A stretch of 64,000 bases of DNA from Heligmosomoides polygyrus polygyrus (lineage: Eukaryota > Nematoda > Chromadorea > Rhabditida > Heligmosomidae), in contig OX377205.1 of NCBI GenBank assembly GCA_947396885.1, positions 55,288,676 through 55,352,675 on the forward strand. The letters run 5' to 3'. The notes below the pieces were generated by a model. It ran no database searches. It worked only from the letters and a program-made list of their open reading frames with translations, and was not told where the DNA came from. This document shows, piece after piece, positions 10,704 through 21,144 of the stretch (positions are counted from its first letter, which is position 1; the number at the start of each line of letters is the position of its first letter). Both the position numbers and the translations under genes were made by a program.

Positions 10704-11961
10704 TAAGGTTGTCCGGAAAGTTTTTAGACTAATTGCATGGTAAGATTCAAAACATCGCATCCTTGCCAGGTGATGTTGTGAGCGTGCCGGACTTAGAAGG
10801 TTTGTATTTCATGTCCTGTATATGTAACTGTCAGCAGCAGCAAGTGCGACATATCGTCTCTTGTTCCCAGTGATGCCTTCGCAATGGACGACAAGAAGAT
10901 GCTCTATCGACCAGCTCTCCTTCTACAGTACCGCTCCGGCCGATCCGCGAACGAGGCTCATCGCTTTCTACAGCAGACAACGAAGAAGCGAGTTCCCTCT
11001 CTGGCAACGAGCTTCAATTGGCACCGCAAGTTCGGCAACGGTGACTAATCGCTCAAGGATTTCCGACACACAGGTCGACCACATACCCAGAACAGACAAC
11101 TCGTACTGCGGTGCCCGACCTGATCTTTCTGTGCGTTAACTTTCAGACTTTACAAGTACTCCTATGTCCACAGTACAAGATCACTTCGCTCTTCATGCAA
11201 AGTCGCGAAGTCGCCTCGAGTCGTACCACATGCACTGACGTCTCAGGACAAACGGAGTCGTGTCGATCTCAGCACTTCCTTCCTCAACCGTCGCCGAGCA
11301 TTTGCTTAGATCGCCTTGATCGTCACGATGAATGAAAAGTATTGCATCTTCGACAACTTGGTGCGTCACAAGCACTGGGTTGACTTCGATGAGGTGCCCC
11401 AACCGCAGCCGAAACGTCTTGATCAGGACAAAAAGAAGTTGGTTTCATTCTGGTGGGACATCAATGGACCAGTATTCTGGAAATTGGTTCTTACCGGTTC
11501 CATGGTAGAGTCGAACATGTTCTGCGATCAGCTGGAGAAAATGAGCGAAATCCTACGTAGTCGCAGTCCCAGAAGAGGAGATTCTTCTTCTCATAGATAA
11601 CGCCGGACCACACACGGGAATACGCAGAAGAAATTCGAGGAACTCGGGATTGAACTGGAACCCCATCCGTCGTACTCATCTGGCCTTGCACCCATGATTA
11701 CCAGGTCTTCCGGTCGCTGCAGTCTTTCTTAACGGGAAAAAAAGTTCGCAAATCGGGAGAAATTCGAAAGTGATGTCAACAACTTCTTGCTGTCCAAGTC
11801 TTCGGAGTTCTTCGCTCGTGGTATTCGCTCTCTACCGGAAAGATGGCAATATGTAATAGATGATAATGGTGAATAATTTGTTGAATGACGGTGGCTGTCA
11901 ATAAAGTTATTAACTATACAATATTCTCCGACATTGGTCTAAAAACTTTCCGGACAACCTA
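10704..11961 (+). mobile_element. mariner element, third lineage, full length
   Basis: It is bounded by TA at 10702-10703 and 11962-11963. The left end is TAAGGTTGTCCGGAAAGT, and the right end is the matching ACTTTCCGGACAACCTAA. The inverted repeats extend about 27 bp (down to TTTTTAGAC). The length of 1258 bp is normal. A polyadenylation-type AATAAA lies near 11900 before the right repeat. Confidence 0.92.
10884..11876 (+). pseudogene. mariner transposase pseudogene
   Basis: From the ATG at 10884 the protein starts MDDKKMLYRPALLLQYRSG and continues through NEAHRFLQQT and FNWHRKFGNGD to a stop where mariner has GDESL. The catalytic half is open at 11316-11600: MNEKYCIFDN (mariner DEKW region with the catalytic Asp replaced, DEK to NEK), then KHWVDFDE, KKLVSFWWDINGPVFWKLV and an LIDNAGPH block (usual HDNARPH) in a neighbouring frame near 11590. 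The C-terminus (YQVFRSLQSFLNGKK, then NNFLLSKSSEFFARGI and LPERWQYVIDDNGE) ends near 11876. At least three frameshifts or stops are present. It differs from the other two mariners in the window by its ends and N-terminus. Confidence 0.88.
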
Positions 11962-11963
11962 AT

Positions 11964-12920
11964 AATTGGAAATAGACAATCGATCCCTATCGAGTCCTCG
12001 CATTTCAAATTGTTTGCATTTTTCGTGCTCCTTGACCAAATTATTCGCGTGCGTGCCGCTCTTCTCTGCCATAATTTTGAGTTTTTGGACTTCCCAGGAC
12101 GTCTCTCGCATTTGGTTGCTACATATTAATTCTTTATAGTTAGCATTCAGTTTTTCCCTATTTTTGTGATATTTGATTCATAAGTTGGGTCGAAAAGGCA
12201 CAGAAAATGCGGAGAAAACGCTACGAATGCGAGAGAACAACGATAAGAAACGAAGGGAAGGAAAAGGCTCCTCACTCTTCTCCGCTAATTTTCCGGGACC
12301 TAGGACGGGTTCTCTGTGCACCACCTGATGATGATTGTAGGACTAGGTTCAGGCAACGTTGAGCCCCGCCTACTTGATAGAGCTGGCTAAAGCTGCTTTA
12401 CCGTTTCATCTTCTTCGAGGGCTCTCTTGGCAGCTTCTTTAGGGAGAAGCACAGTCAGTATACACGTAAAACGGTGAGCATATTTATATGAAAGCAATAG
12501 AATTGAACAAAAAAGAGAAGTTGATGACCACAGTTATCATTACTATATTATATAATATAGCAGGGTAATGCTACTCCAAAAACAGTTACTTTACATGCTG
12601 TCTATTGTACGAAGATTTCTTTAAAAAGTTCTACAAAAAGGGTATATCTTTGAAGGGGCAGGTCTAGCTCTAACAAGACATTTCGACTAGGTCTATAGAT
12701 TTTTGCGCCTAATTTGTGAATTTACTATAATTCCGCTCACCAATCCAAAATGTGCTTTACAGGAATAAGAAGAAATTGAGAAACTCAAAACACAATCGAA
12801 CCCCAAACAAATGTGCTGTACAACAATATGGTACCAAGTGCTTCAAGAAGAAAATCAGAGTTGCCAATGGCTGACAAGTCGTAAAAGAGTGACAGGCAGT
12901 GGCGATTTCTATGTGGAGGA
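11964..12920. other. no recognisable gene
   Basis: AT-rich sequence between the mariner and the SINE, with a short AT palindrome near 12543-12562 (TATATTATATAATATA). No reading frame resembles a family. Confidence 0.5.
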
Positions 12921-13219
12921 AATAAAGGATAAGGATAAAGGACGGCGTAATTCAATCTCCTTTGGGATGCGCCGCACATTCCATTTCTATGGGATGTCGT
13001 GGAGGTGATTTGAACGCGTATTTGGCCATACAATGACTTGCGCTAGCCAGCCGATGAACAAGTCAGCGCTTTATCCTTCTAAGACAAGTCTGGTACCAAT
13101 TCGCACATCCCGGAGGGATGGCGGGCTTGGTTGACCTAGGCGCGAAACCTGAACCAGGAACCTGGTGTCGGGTGCACGCGACGGCTGGCACCTCTTCCAA
13201 TTGCGCTACACACGCCCAT
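12921..13219 (-). mobile_element. tRNA-like SINE, copy 1
   Basis: The minus strand reads a GGGCGTG start, then a tRNA A-box-like TAGCGCAATTGGAAGAGG, a GGTTCAGG segment in B-box position, an unrelated body, and a tail of TTATCC-type words (12921-12940 on the plus strand). It aligns along its whole length with the copy at 59811-60101. Flanking 10-mers GGAGAAAATA (13220-13229) and GGAGGAAATA (12916-12925) are a probable duplication with one mismatch. Confidence 0.7.
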
Positions 13220-13857
13220 GGAGAAAATAGAAAAGGATGTGGACCACTCTAATTTATGACGAGAAATGCCTTTTTCAAATTGAATCTACGTTACTTGGTC
13301 GGCTAAGACAAAAATACTCAATGCAAAAAAAATTCGATTCGTTTAAAATTTGGTCAGCGGTCCGCGGCTCCTTATTTTATTCTCTGCTGTCGTTTGCAGT
13401 AAGCAAAGGACCTTTTGGGATAAGGAGGACTGCTCAGTGAGACGGGAAGATCTATGGATTTTGTAAATCTTCCAAGGGTGATCTGCAACAAAGAATTCGC
13501 TGTGGTCACTGCCTAACCTGAATACGTCATTGAAACATTCTGTAGCTTTCCAAAACAATTATGACAGTATAGAATAATGTTGGCTGTAAGAGTCTACCCA
13601 GAGAGCGCAAGTTTTGCAAAAAGATTTGTCGGCAGAAATGAAAACGCTCAAAAACGCTCAACCGTGCTACGGTGCGTTGCGCTTCGGATCACCCCAGAAG
13701 CTGTTCTTTCCACATGCTAAACGAATTGGCATGGTAAAAACTTATTATTTTATAAGTCCTGTTGTTGTTTGATTTTGGAATCTTAATGACTCTTCCACTT
13801 TAGCGATTTGTGTTTATGATAGATAAACTGGTGATATTCCTTGTGAAGATGAAAATA
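13220..13857. other. no recognisable gene
   Basis: Between the SINE and the first family H element. It holds short chance frames only; no repeat partner was seen in the window. Confidence 0.45.
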
Positions 13858-14879
13858 TCCTACTAGATATAACCCGGTAAATCCGTGGGTCACGTTGTCA
13901 GTCACGGGAAGTGGACTGAAGCCAAAAGATGCCTACTTCAGTGCGACGTATGCCAGCCGGGCTTTATTTGAGCTTAACCTTGGGCGACTGCTGGAGAACT
14001 ATATCCTTTGCGGTGGATCGTCCAAGTTTACGACATATTCAGCGCGCAACGCGTCAGGGTATGAATGGGGATTGTCGTGACTTTCGTCTCGACTATTCAA
14101 GGACGCAGAGTCTCTGCGCCCTCATGGTCCCGCCGCGCACGCCTGTCGAATACGCAGCCTCGATTCGCTGCGACGGAGTATGAACGCGCACGCGGGCGCT
14201 ACTTCTCTCGTCTGCCGCCGCCCGGACGGTCGTGTCCGGTCGTCCTCTCTCGTCAACATCCGCTGGACGTCGCAGAAGCCGGAGTGAGCCGATTCCATCG
14301 CAGCACCGAGGAGCGCAGAGCCGAGCTGGAGGAGGATCTGCCCTGGCATGGACGCCAGGAGGAGGTAACCGCAGGTGCGAGGCGAGGAGCACCGCCTCGT
14401 GGGCACACGCCCCAGGCAGGACCTCGCCGGACCCTAGCGGGCTGCTGTTGGGGATTCCCCTAGTGAGTTAGGCGGGTGGTTGCGTGACTCGTAGTCATGT
14501 GTGTGTTTTACGAGGTAGTACTGTGTAGATAGTAGACCTGTATGTCTATCTCATGTCTGTGGGAGTTGCGGGAAGACGGGTGAATTTCAATACCTTTATT
14601 GATCGCAATACTATTTGAGAAGAAGGGAAGGCGCAGAGACGTGGGGGGGGAAGTTGGCGCAGAGTCGTAGAGCGCTCAGGGAGCTAAAGTCCATCGCAGC
14701 ATCGACCCAATGGTTCGGCTGGGGCAGCAGGGCCCTATGTAGTTGGGATCCGCGTGGCTGGAAAGGGAAGAGCATTAGCGTGCCGTAAGACCCCGCCGGT
14801 CTGCCACACACGTAGCCTCGGGTCTGGACCACCGTTACCGATGCCGGTGGCGGCCAGCCCGGGGCACGACAGGTGCAGA

Positions 14880-15150
14880 GCGTAGGGATTCAGGAGGCGT
14901 GCCCTAGACGTCGTTCAGGTGCGTCTGGATTCAGAAGACGTGCTGAAGGCGTCGTCTAACATGCGTAGGAATACAAAAGACGTGCTGACGATGTCGTCTA
15001 ACGTGCATAGGGACTCAGAAGACCCGCGCTAGACGTCGTACAAAGTGCGTAGGGATTCAGAAGACGTGCTGAAGACGTCGTCTAAGTGCGTAGGGATTCA
15101 GAAGACGTGCTGAAGATGTCCTCCAAATGCGTAGGGATTCCGAGTAAGGG
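14880..15150 (+). repeat. minisatellite, about 42-bp period
   Basis: About six imperfect units of the type GCGTAGGGATTCAGAAGACG + TGCTGAAGACGTCGTCTAAG. It is the same satellite, in the same orientation relative to the element, as in the minus-strand copy at 39479-40080. Confidence 0.85.
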
Positions 15151-15757
15151 CAAAGGGGACCATTAGAGGGGAGCGTGAATAAGGGGGGGGGGAGGGACCA
15201 GCATTTTCCCTCAACATCGTTCAGTGTGTGTGTCGGATTTCTGAAGACGGCTTACAGAAGTCGTGGCACGTGTGTCAGAGTGTAGGAGTGTCATAGACGT
15301 CGTGGCAACGTAGTGACACCTGATTCGGTACTCATTGTCACATATGCGTGTTTGACTCTCACTCCGTTTCTTTGCCAGCACATGGGAAAGGAAGTATTTC
15401 GGGAGGGGGGGGGAGGGGTAGAGAGGGTGACCATGGGATTCGGAGGAGTATTATTGCCGTCGGACGGTAAGCGGTGTCGACCAAAACCGATTAATTTTAA
15501 CTACGATTTTGCTGATTAAGCACCGGAGTGGGACTATCATTACCTGTTTCTCGCACGTAGAGAACGAGCGCTTCGGAGAACAAATCGCGTGTATGTGATG
15601 GAGGGTGGATGGGCTTCATATGCGCAGTGAAAGTTCTGCCCTACCATATCCCTCTGCACTAATCTATATAATAAAACCAGTTTTTTACTGTAAGAAGGCC
15701 TAAAGAAGAAAAGAGGAAGATTGGGGTTGTTCTATTCTCGAGGGCGAAGCCCCCAAC

Positions 15758-15794
15758 CAGACGTTTGGCGGCGCGGCCGCAAGGCCGCTGAACG

Positions 15795-15798
<4 letters not shown>
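15758..15798. repeat. terminal hairpin of family H
   Basis: The left arm 15758-15772 and right arm 15784-15798 pair at 13 of 15 positions (CAGACGTT...AACGTCTG). The copy at 38291-38328 has the same stem. It marks the 3' end of the element. Confidence 0.85.

Positions 15799-15799
<1 letters not shown>

Positions 15800-15871
<72 letters not shown>
15800..15871. repeat. (TA)n microsatellite
   Basis: About 70 bases of TA dinucleotides with three C-containing interruptions, between one family H terminus and the start of the next copy. It may have grown from the TA-rich 5' end of the second copy. Confidence 0.95.
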
Positions 15872-15874
<3 letters not shown>

Positions 15875-16225
15875 CAGATAATCCATGAGTCACATTGTCA
15901 GCCACGAGCAGGGGAACCAATGCCAAGGGATACCTTTGACAACGTGGCGTATGCCAGCATGTTTTCCACGGTGGATCACCTAAGTTTACGATATACTGAG
16001 CGTACAACGCGTCAGGGCATGGATGGGTTTCAAGTGGCAAGCGTCGGGATTAAGAAGACGTGCCGAAGACATCGTCCAATGTGCGTAGGAATCAGAAGAC
16101 CGGTAAGGGGTGACCAGTAAAGAGGGACCAGCAATGAGAGTAGTAAAGGGGATACCAACAGGGGGCCAGTAAAGGGGGTGGGGGCGAGTAAGGGAGACTA
16201 CTATTTTCTCTCACAAGTGAGGTCG
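15872..16225 (+). mobile_element. family H, copy Q (partial)
   Basis: Starting at AATTCAGATAATCC it follows the first 180 bases of copy P (GTCACATTGTCAGCCACG, GGCGTATGCCAGC, TTTACGATATACTGAGCG, CAACGCGTCAGGGCATGGATGG). It then jumps to a minisatellite-type unit (GTCCAATGTGCGTAGGAATC) and the GACCAG/AGTAAAGGGG stretch. It lies head-to-tail after copy P. Confidence 0.65.
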
Positions 16226-16235
16226 ATGAGCTAAT

Positions 16236-16470
16236 TCTATGTAAAAGTAACCTATTGGGGGTTGTAGAGGAATGTCCGGGAAGCACCGTAGTGGTGTTCA
16301 AATTTCCTGCGGACATCTGGGTAGGTCAAAAATTGCAAAAAACCGCATCATTTCAGTGCGGGCCGATAAAGCGAAAATGACGTCTGGAACTGGCATGTCG
16401 TGGTTAGAATCTAACCTCCAAAAGGTTTGGGGCTGAAACAGTGGCAGAATTACAGCGATCTCACAGTTCG
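16236..16470 (+). repeat. dispersed repeat, inverted partner at 51.9 kb
   Basis: About 235 bp, from ACCTATTGGGGGTTGTAG to CAGAATTACAGCGATC. It matches the reverse complement of about 51900-52141 along its whole length, including TTTCCTGCGGACATCTGGGT and AAAGGTTTGGGGCTG. It has no coding potential and its class is unknown. Confidence 0.75.
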
Positions 16471-16682
16471 CCTGTTAGCGTTACAGTAACCGAAGTGGGA
16501 CATTGAGTTACGCCGCTCACAACCAAAGTAGTAACGACTGGATGGCGGATTGTGTGCGGGGACGGACTTGCAGGAAAGCGTTCAGGGGTTCGAATCCGGG
16601 ATTGAGTTTCAGCATTCGTGTATTTGCTTATCCCGCTTTTGTCCATGTGTCAGTATTGTCCAATGTGTGTCGAGTTCCAAAA

Positions 16683-18491
16683 CAGGGGTCACATTTAACG
16701 GTTAACGATTTAACGAATTTAACGAATTAACGGCATTTTTCGTTAAAATCTGGCTTAACGACTTAACGGAAATTTTCAGAAATCTAACGGAATTTTTAAC
16801 GGACTTTTTTCTCTGTGAGTTATCACATTCATCCTTGATCCTCATTCACAGGTCTCATCCTCCCGTATAGGTCCTATCCTGGAAAACTGTTGCAATCAGC
16901 AAGAATATTTTGTTTTCTTACTGTTCTCATGTCTTTTATGGTGCATTTGAATTTTTGGAAATAATGCATTTTGGAACCAGAAATTTCTTCGCCGAGCCCA
17001 CAAGCACGCCAACGAATCCACAAAGAAAGTGGTCTAATCTAACCTCTTCGTAAGATATGCCTATCCTCACTTGGCGTTGCTTATCCTTCTGATTTCCTGG
17101 CAGCGATCTTACGCCTTACACCCCCAGCGCTGTTTGACCGCAAGTAACATACAAGATCTCTTCGGAACGCGTCAGCACTGATCGCGATATCGGGATGGGC
17201 AGGCGGCTGATATCAGTATGGAGCCGGTAAAGCTGAACGCCTTACTAGTAACAATGTGACGGGTGACTGCTGATGTGCGCTTCGAGGATATCGCATCGCT
17301 GCCTGGAAAGCAGAAAGTACGGGTTCAAGTCCCGCATGGCGTAACAGTTTTGGTCGCAACAAAACATCCTGTACCAGCATGTAGCCTCTATATCAGCCGT
17401 TTTAGGCTCCAACAAATGTGTTAACCCTAGAAAATTTTTGCTCGCATCCAGGAACAGTCGAGAGAAAAAGAATGTTTTCTGGTGCTGGTCGTTTTTCAAA
17501 CGATTTTAGAAAAACGCTAACAACACATTTTATGATAGTATATGTTCAGGAATGACGGTAATAACGAAAATTTGGAAAGTTACTTTTTCTGAAGGTTAAC
17601 ACCTTGACGACGTGTCGCACCTTTTTGACAGTGTGGGACCGTGTGACGTGACGTAGTGTCACGGTCCTGACGGTGCAAAAAATGGGTTGGTCCCGCGCAA
17701 AAGGCACGCGAAAACGCGCGCGTTAACATTATACGTTAGTGCGCTGGTGCCTATATCGAGATTGTATATGTTCGCAGAATACAAAACGGCTTCGCAAAGA
17801 ACTAGGTAGGGAATGCGGGGTCTGCCTGAACGCGCATTCTAAGATGCCCTGTCGGTCTGTGCGAGGGCACCAGCCCACTAGGTACCGTTACCTTGAATGA
17901 TAATTCCGTACCTGTTCTTATTTATTTATTTATTTATTCATACGTCAAATAGACGTGCACAAAACGCCAGAAAACAAGATCGAAACAAGCCGTGCAATGA
18001 AGAAAAAAAGACAACACTAAAAGAACGAGAAAAACAAATCACCCGGCAGTTGCAACCCTTTGGCAAGCAATTTTGAACTAGGGGAGCAAGTGGCACAACT
18101 TGCAACTGAGCCGGAAGAAAAGAGCATGCCCCTTTAAATGTGTGAATTTGTCGCTTACTCTTGTTCAGGTTCACACCAATATTATTGCTTATTGCAAACC
18201 CTGTGGATAGTTTATTGCTGAAGTCTTGCTTATATTGTTGTACACACTTTGTTGATATTGAATTGTCTATTTTACATTGCAGTAGTACACTATATTCCTT
18301 GAACTTTAGCTATTGACCTGTTGAATTTGGAACGTATAACGTTTTCCTTGACTTTTTTCACTTAAAATAATAGTTTGCAGGCAATTGCATTTTTAACGAA
18401 ATTTAACGATTTACCGGAAAATTAACGAAAATTTTCCGTTAAAAAATTTCGTTCAAAAAATTTAACGCACAGAACGTCGTGTGCACCCCTG
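16683..18491 (+). mobile_element. hAT-like non-autonomous DNA transposon
   Basis: The ends are CAGGGGTCACATTTAACGG (16683) and GTGTGCACCCCTG (to 18491), inverted at the outermost bases. Flanking 8-mers TTCCAAAA (16675-16682) and TTCAAAAA (18492-18499) match at 7 of 8 positions. CAGRG ends with 8-bp duplications are the hAT signature. Both subterminal regions are packed with TTAACG-type words, likely transposase-binding repeats. No transposase frame is visible inside. The interior 17515-18491 is homologous to 22160-22886 (shared GTGTGGGACCGTGTGAC). The element interrupts family H minisatellite sequence. Confidence 0.75.
17255..17345 (+). other. tRNA-like sequence (degenerate)
   Basis: It holds a perfect B-box (GGTTCAAGTCC), a 4-bp anticodon-like stem with a 7-base loop CTGGAAA (GGA in the anticodon position) and a possible D-arm (TGCG...CGCA). 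The acceptor stem does not pair and the T-stem has a mismatch. It is probably a tRNA pseudogene or tRNA-derived repeat inside the hAT-like element. Confidence 0.25.
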
Positions 18492-18499
18492 TTCAAAAA

Positions 18500-19035
18500 C
18501 GGGTGCTATAGGCATCGTGCCAGGTGGATTCAGAAGGCGTATTAATAAGTTGTACCACGTGTGTCGGGGTGCACAAGACGTGTCATAGACGTCGTGGCAA
18601 CCTTGTGACACGTGCGCCGGGAGATATCAAATGTGTCACAGCTGTTATGCAACATGTGTCCGGACTCAAAAGACGTGGCTCAGGTTTTGAGCATCAACAT
18701 GCGTTGAGTTATCAGAAAAGCTTTTAAAAGCTTCGTGCAGCGAGCGTGTGCCAGTCTGACCCTCACTTCGAGTCTCTACCGGCACATGGGTAAGGTGAAG
18801 GGGGGGGGGTAGGGAGAATAACTCTACAGGGATCGGGCGAATATTATTGCCGTTGGGGTATCGACTTGTTGATCAATACCGACTGATTTTATTTATGCTT
18901 TAGCAGTGTAACTGTAAGCACTTCGGATTGGGACTCTCACGATCTGGTTCTCGCCACACAGGGAACGGCACCGCGTACATGGGGATAGAGCGATAGAGGG
19001 GAGAGCCTTTATAGAAGTCGTTTTGAAGATTTCCT
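18500..19035 (+). mobile_element. family H, copy R (partial)
   Basis: It contains minisatellite-type units (GTGGATTCAGAAGGCG; AGACGTGTCATAGACGTCG), then the shared CACATGGG, G-run, GAATATTATTGCCG and AACGGCACCGCG segments in the same order as 15230-15620 of copy P. The terminal hairpin is missing and a LINE fragment follows. Confidence 0.65.
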
Positions 19036-19065
19036 GATCATCATGTCCCGCTATACTATTCTGTG

Positions 19066-19502
19066 TAGTGTCTACGGAGCAGTCGTCCGAGCAGCAGTGC
19101 TGATGTACGGCGCTGAGTGCTGGCCTGCGACGAAGAAAAGGAAAGCCTCCTCAGCGTCATGGAGACGGAGATGCTGGACGACTGGAGTCACGCGCCTGGA
19201 CCGCATCCGAAACGATGCCATTCGGCAGAAGTTCGGTGTCGCACCGATAGCTGACGAGATGCGCGAAGCTCGCTTACGATGTCCACGACCTGTGTGGACA
19301 GCGTCCGTAAGATAGGCCCCAACTTTGAAGTGTCTGGAAAACAGCTTAAAGGACGCCGAACCACCGCGGCGCTGATACCTCACACGAGGACTTTAAAGAA
19401 GCTGGTGCGTACTCTGATCTAACACGAATCGCGAAAGGTGGCGACATTGCACCCGAAAAGCGGATCCCGCGATGAAGCGGAACAAACTCAGAAGAAGAAG
19501 AA
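19066..19502 (+). mobile_element. 3' fragment of the RTE-like LINE family of 1329-3152
   Basis: The plus strand reads VLMYGAECWPATK, DRIRNDAIRQKFGVAPIADEMREA, and a decayed C-terminal GR-rich region, ending in AGAAGAAGAAGAAG. This matches the C-terminal part and GAA-type tail of the first LINE. It keeps the TGC (Cys) codon that became TGA in the other copy. It is a fragment of about 440 bp and is not functional. Confidence 0.8.
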
Positions 19503-20281
19503 GCTTAAGGAATGAAACAGTGATGGAGGCGGGGAGGGGTTCGCACAAATACTTTCGGAACGGGACCACGCTCGACCCCGACCGAAATTTTCGAATAAAA
19601 TTTCGGTCGTGTTGACTGACTAACGTCTCCAAGAACTTCGCAATTTAAGAGAACATCTGAGGAGTGAATCTCTGAATGGAGGTTTGGGGATTTTCTTTAT
19701 TAACACTCGCTGTTAGCAATGGCCACGACTTGGAAACATCAGAAGATGCTCTTTAGAATTGTTTTGTAGTAAAAGAGAAGTTATTGAGAGAATCAAAACC
19801 ACTTGAAAACTGAAAAAATAGTGCTAGACTGCCTCATTCCAGACCAATTCAGGCAGATCTCTGCCTTCTGCCAAATGCGCTGAGGAAGTGCGCCGTTATG
19901 GAACGCTATGGAAAAGGACGTTGAGTGGAGAACAAGCCAGCTGACAACGTATCGGCGATGGTGCTATTATGGGCCCACTCGACAACAAATTCACGCCGCA
20001 CTGGGTTTAATGTCATCGCTTGTGGAATTCGAATTAAATGCTTTAATTGGATTCCAGCCGATACCTCCTCTCACGGCACGTTGAAGCACTAGTATACTAC
20101 AGAAGATGAGTTTCAGAATGGAGCACCTCGTTGCTCTGCGGCACTACTGAAGTTCCTGAAGCGAACTTTGAATTCCACATTTCCACAAGAGTTGTAGTGG
20201 TAAATCAAAGATTGGCGTGGGTCAATCCCATTGCCGATGCGCCGCGCATTCTCGTGGCGAGATAGTGGACAGTTTGATATG
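19503..20281. other. no recognisable gene
   Basis: It contains a small perfect hairpin GACCGAAATTTT/AAAATTTCGGTC near 19578-19606. Nothing else was identified. Confidence 0.45.
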
Positions 20282-20283
20282 TA

Positions 20284-21144
20284 TTAGGTTGTCCCATAAG
20301 TCCTTGCAGTTTCTTCAACGATTCACGGCAGATTTCTCCGGCGGTCTCTTGCAAAGCGCTGCATAGCACTCGAAACAGATTGATTTGCTCTATCAGAACA
20401 TTTATTGCGTTCCTTTTTTCATCATGAATTTTGTCGATTTTTAGGTCGTTGAAGTGAAAAGTGACATTTGGAAGACAATGTTCTGTGCTACAAAAATATG
20501 CGTTAGTGCTATTTGCGCATTTGTCCTTTATTGAATTTTAGGTCATCAAATTGGGACATCCGAGGGAGGATGGTTATTTTTGCCGACAGCTCCTGCTCTG
20601 TGGTTGGACTTTTGGGGTTGGTGTTATACGTCGTTCGAAAGAGAATGTCTTGCTCTATAAGAATATGTGTTGCGTTTATTGATTTCTATTGAATATCAAC
20701 AAAATGCCAAAAAGAGAAAAATCGCCTTCACCAGCAACTCCTTCTCCTTCTTCAGTTGTTGATATTCGACAGAAATCAGCGTGAGCCAATAAACGCGACA
20801 CAAATTCTTACTGAGCAAGACATCCTCTTCGAAACGACATATAACACCAAGCAAAAAAGTCCAACCACAGAACCGGAGTTTTGGTAAAAATTCGGACGGA
20901 AACGTCGGACGTCCCAATTTGATGGCCTAAAATCAATAAAGGACAAGTGAAAAAATATAGCACCAACACATATCCTTGTAGTACAGAACATTGTCTTCCA
21001 AATGCTATAAAAAACTGCGCAAAAATTACAAACCTAAGCGGAGAGAACAAATGCGCAAATGACTACTTCTTCACTTTTTCACTTTTCACTTCAACGACCT
21101 AAAAATCGTTGAGCAAAACTGCAAGGACTTATGAGAGAACCCCA
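20284..21144. mobile_element. palindromic mariner-type MITE
   Basis: The left end TA|TTAGGTTGTCCCATAAGTCC (20284) is a mariner terminal repeat. The right end AAACTGCAAGGACTTATG...|TA (to 21144) is its decayed inverse. The interior is itself a long inverted repeat: about 20440-20690 pairs with about 20770-21105 (shared GGAAGACAATGTTCTGT, ATCAAATTGGGAC, GTGGTTGGACTTTT). It has no transposase and would depend on a mariner transposase in trans. A related sequence lies around 34700-35830. Confidence 0.75.

Larger units (their letters stand above)
13858..15799 (+). mobile_element. family H: Helitron-like non-autonomous element, copy P
   Basis: The left end is A|TCCTACTAGATATAA at 13857-13858. The right end is a GC-rich hairpin finishing AACGTCTGA|T at 15799-15800. 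The minus-strand copy at 38291-40175 has equivalent ends: A|TCCTACTATATATAA and AACGTCTGG|T. A start TC, an end CTRR, insertion between A and T with no duplication, and a terminal hairpin are the marks of Helitrons. Unlike the canonical form, the hairpin runs into the terminus instead of lying about 10 bases before it. Inside, in order: a GC-rich block, a 42-bp minisatellite (14880-15150), a GACCAG/GGGG-rich stretch, a shared segment (CACATGGG ... GTATTATTGCCG), and the terminal hairpin. No Rep/helicase gene is present. Confidence 0.65.

Noticed and set aside
15663..15799. A 137-bp mini-Helitron starting TCTATATAATAAAACCAG
   Set aside because: The copy at 38291-40175 shows that homology continues upstream of this point without a break, so the TC here is internal to the larger element.
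16542..16600. tRNA gene suggested by GGTTCGAATCC and an A-box-like TGGCGGATTG
   Set aside because: The T-stem and acceptor stem do not pair. At most it is a tRNA-derived fragment.
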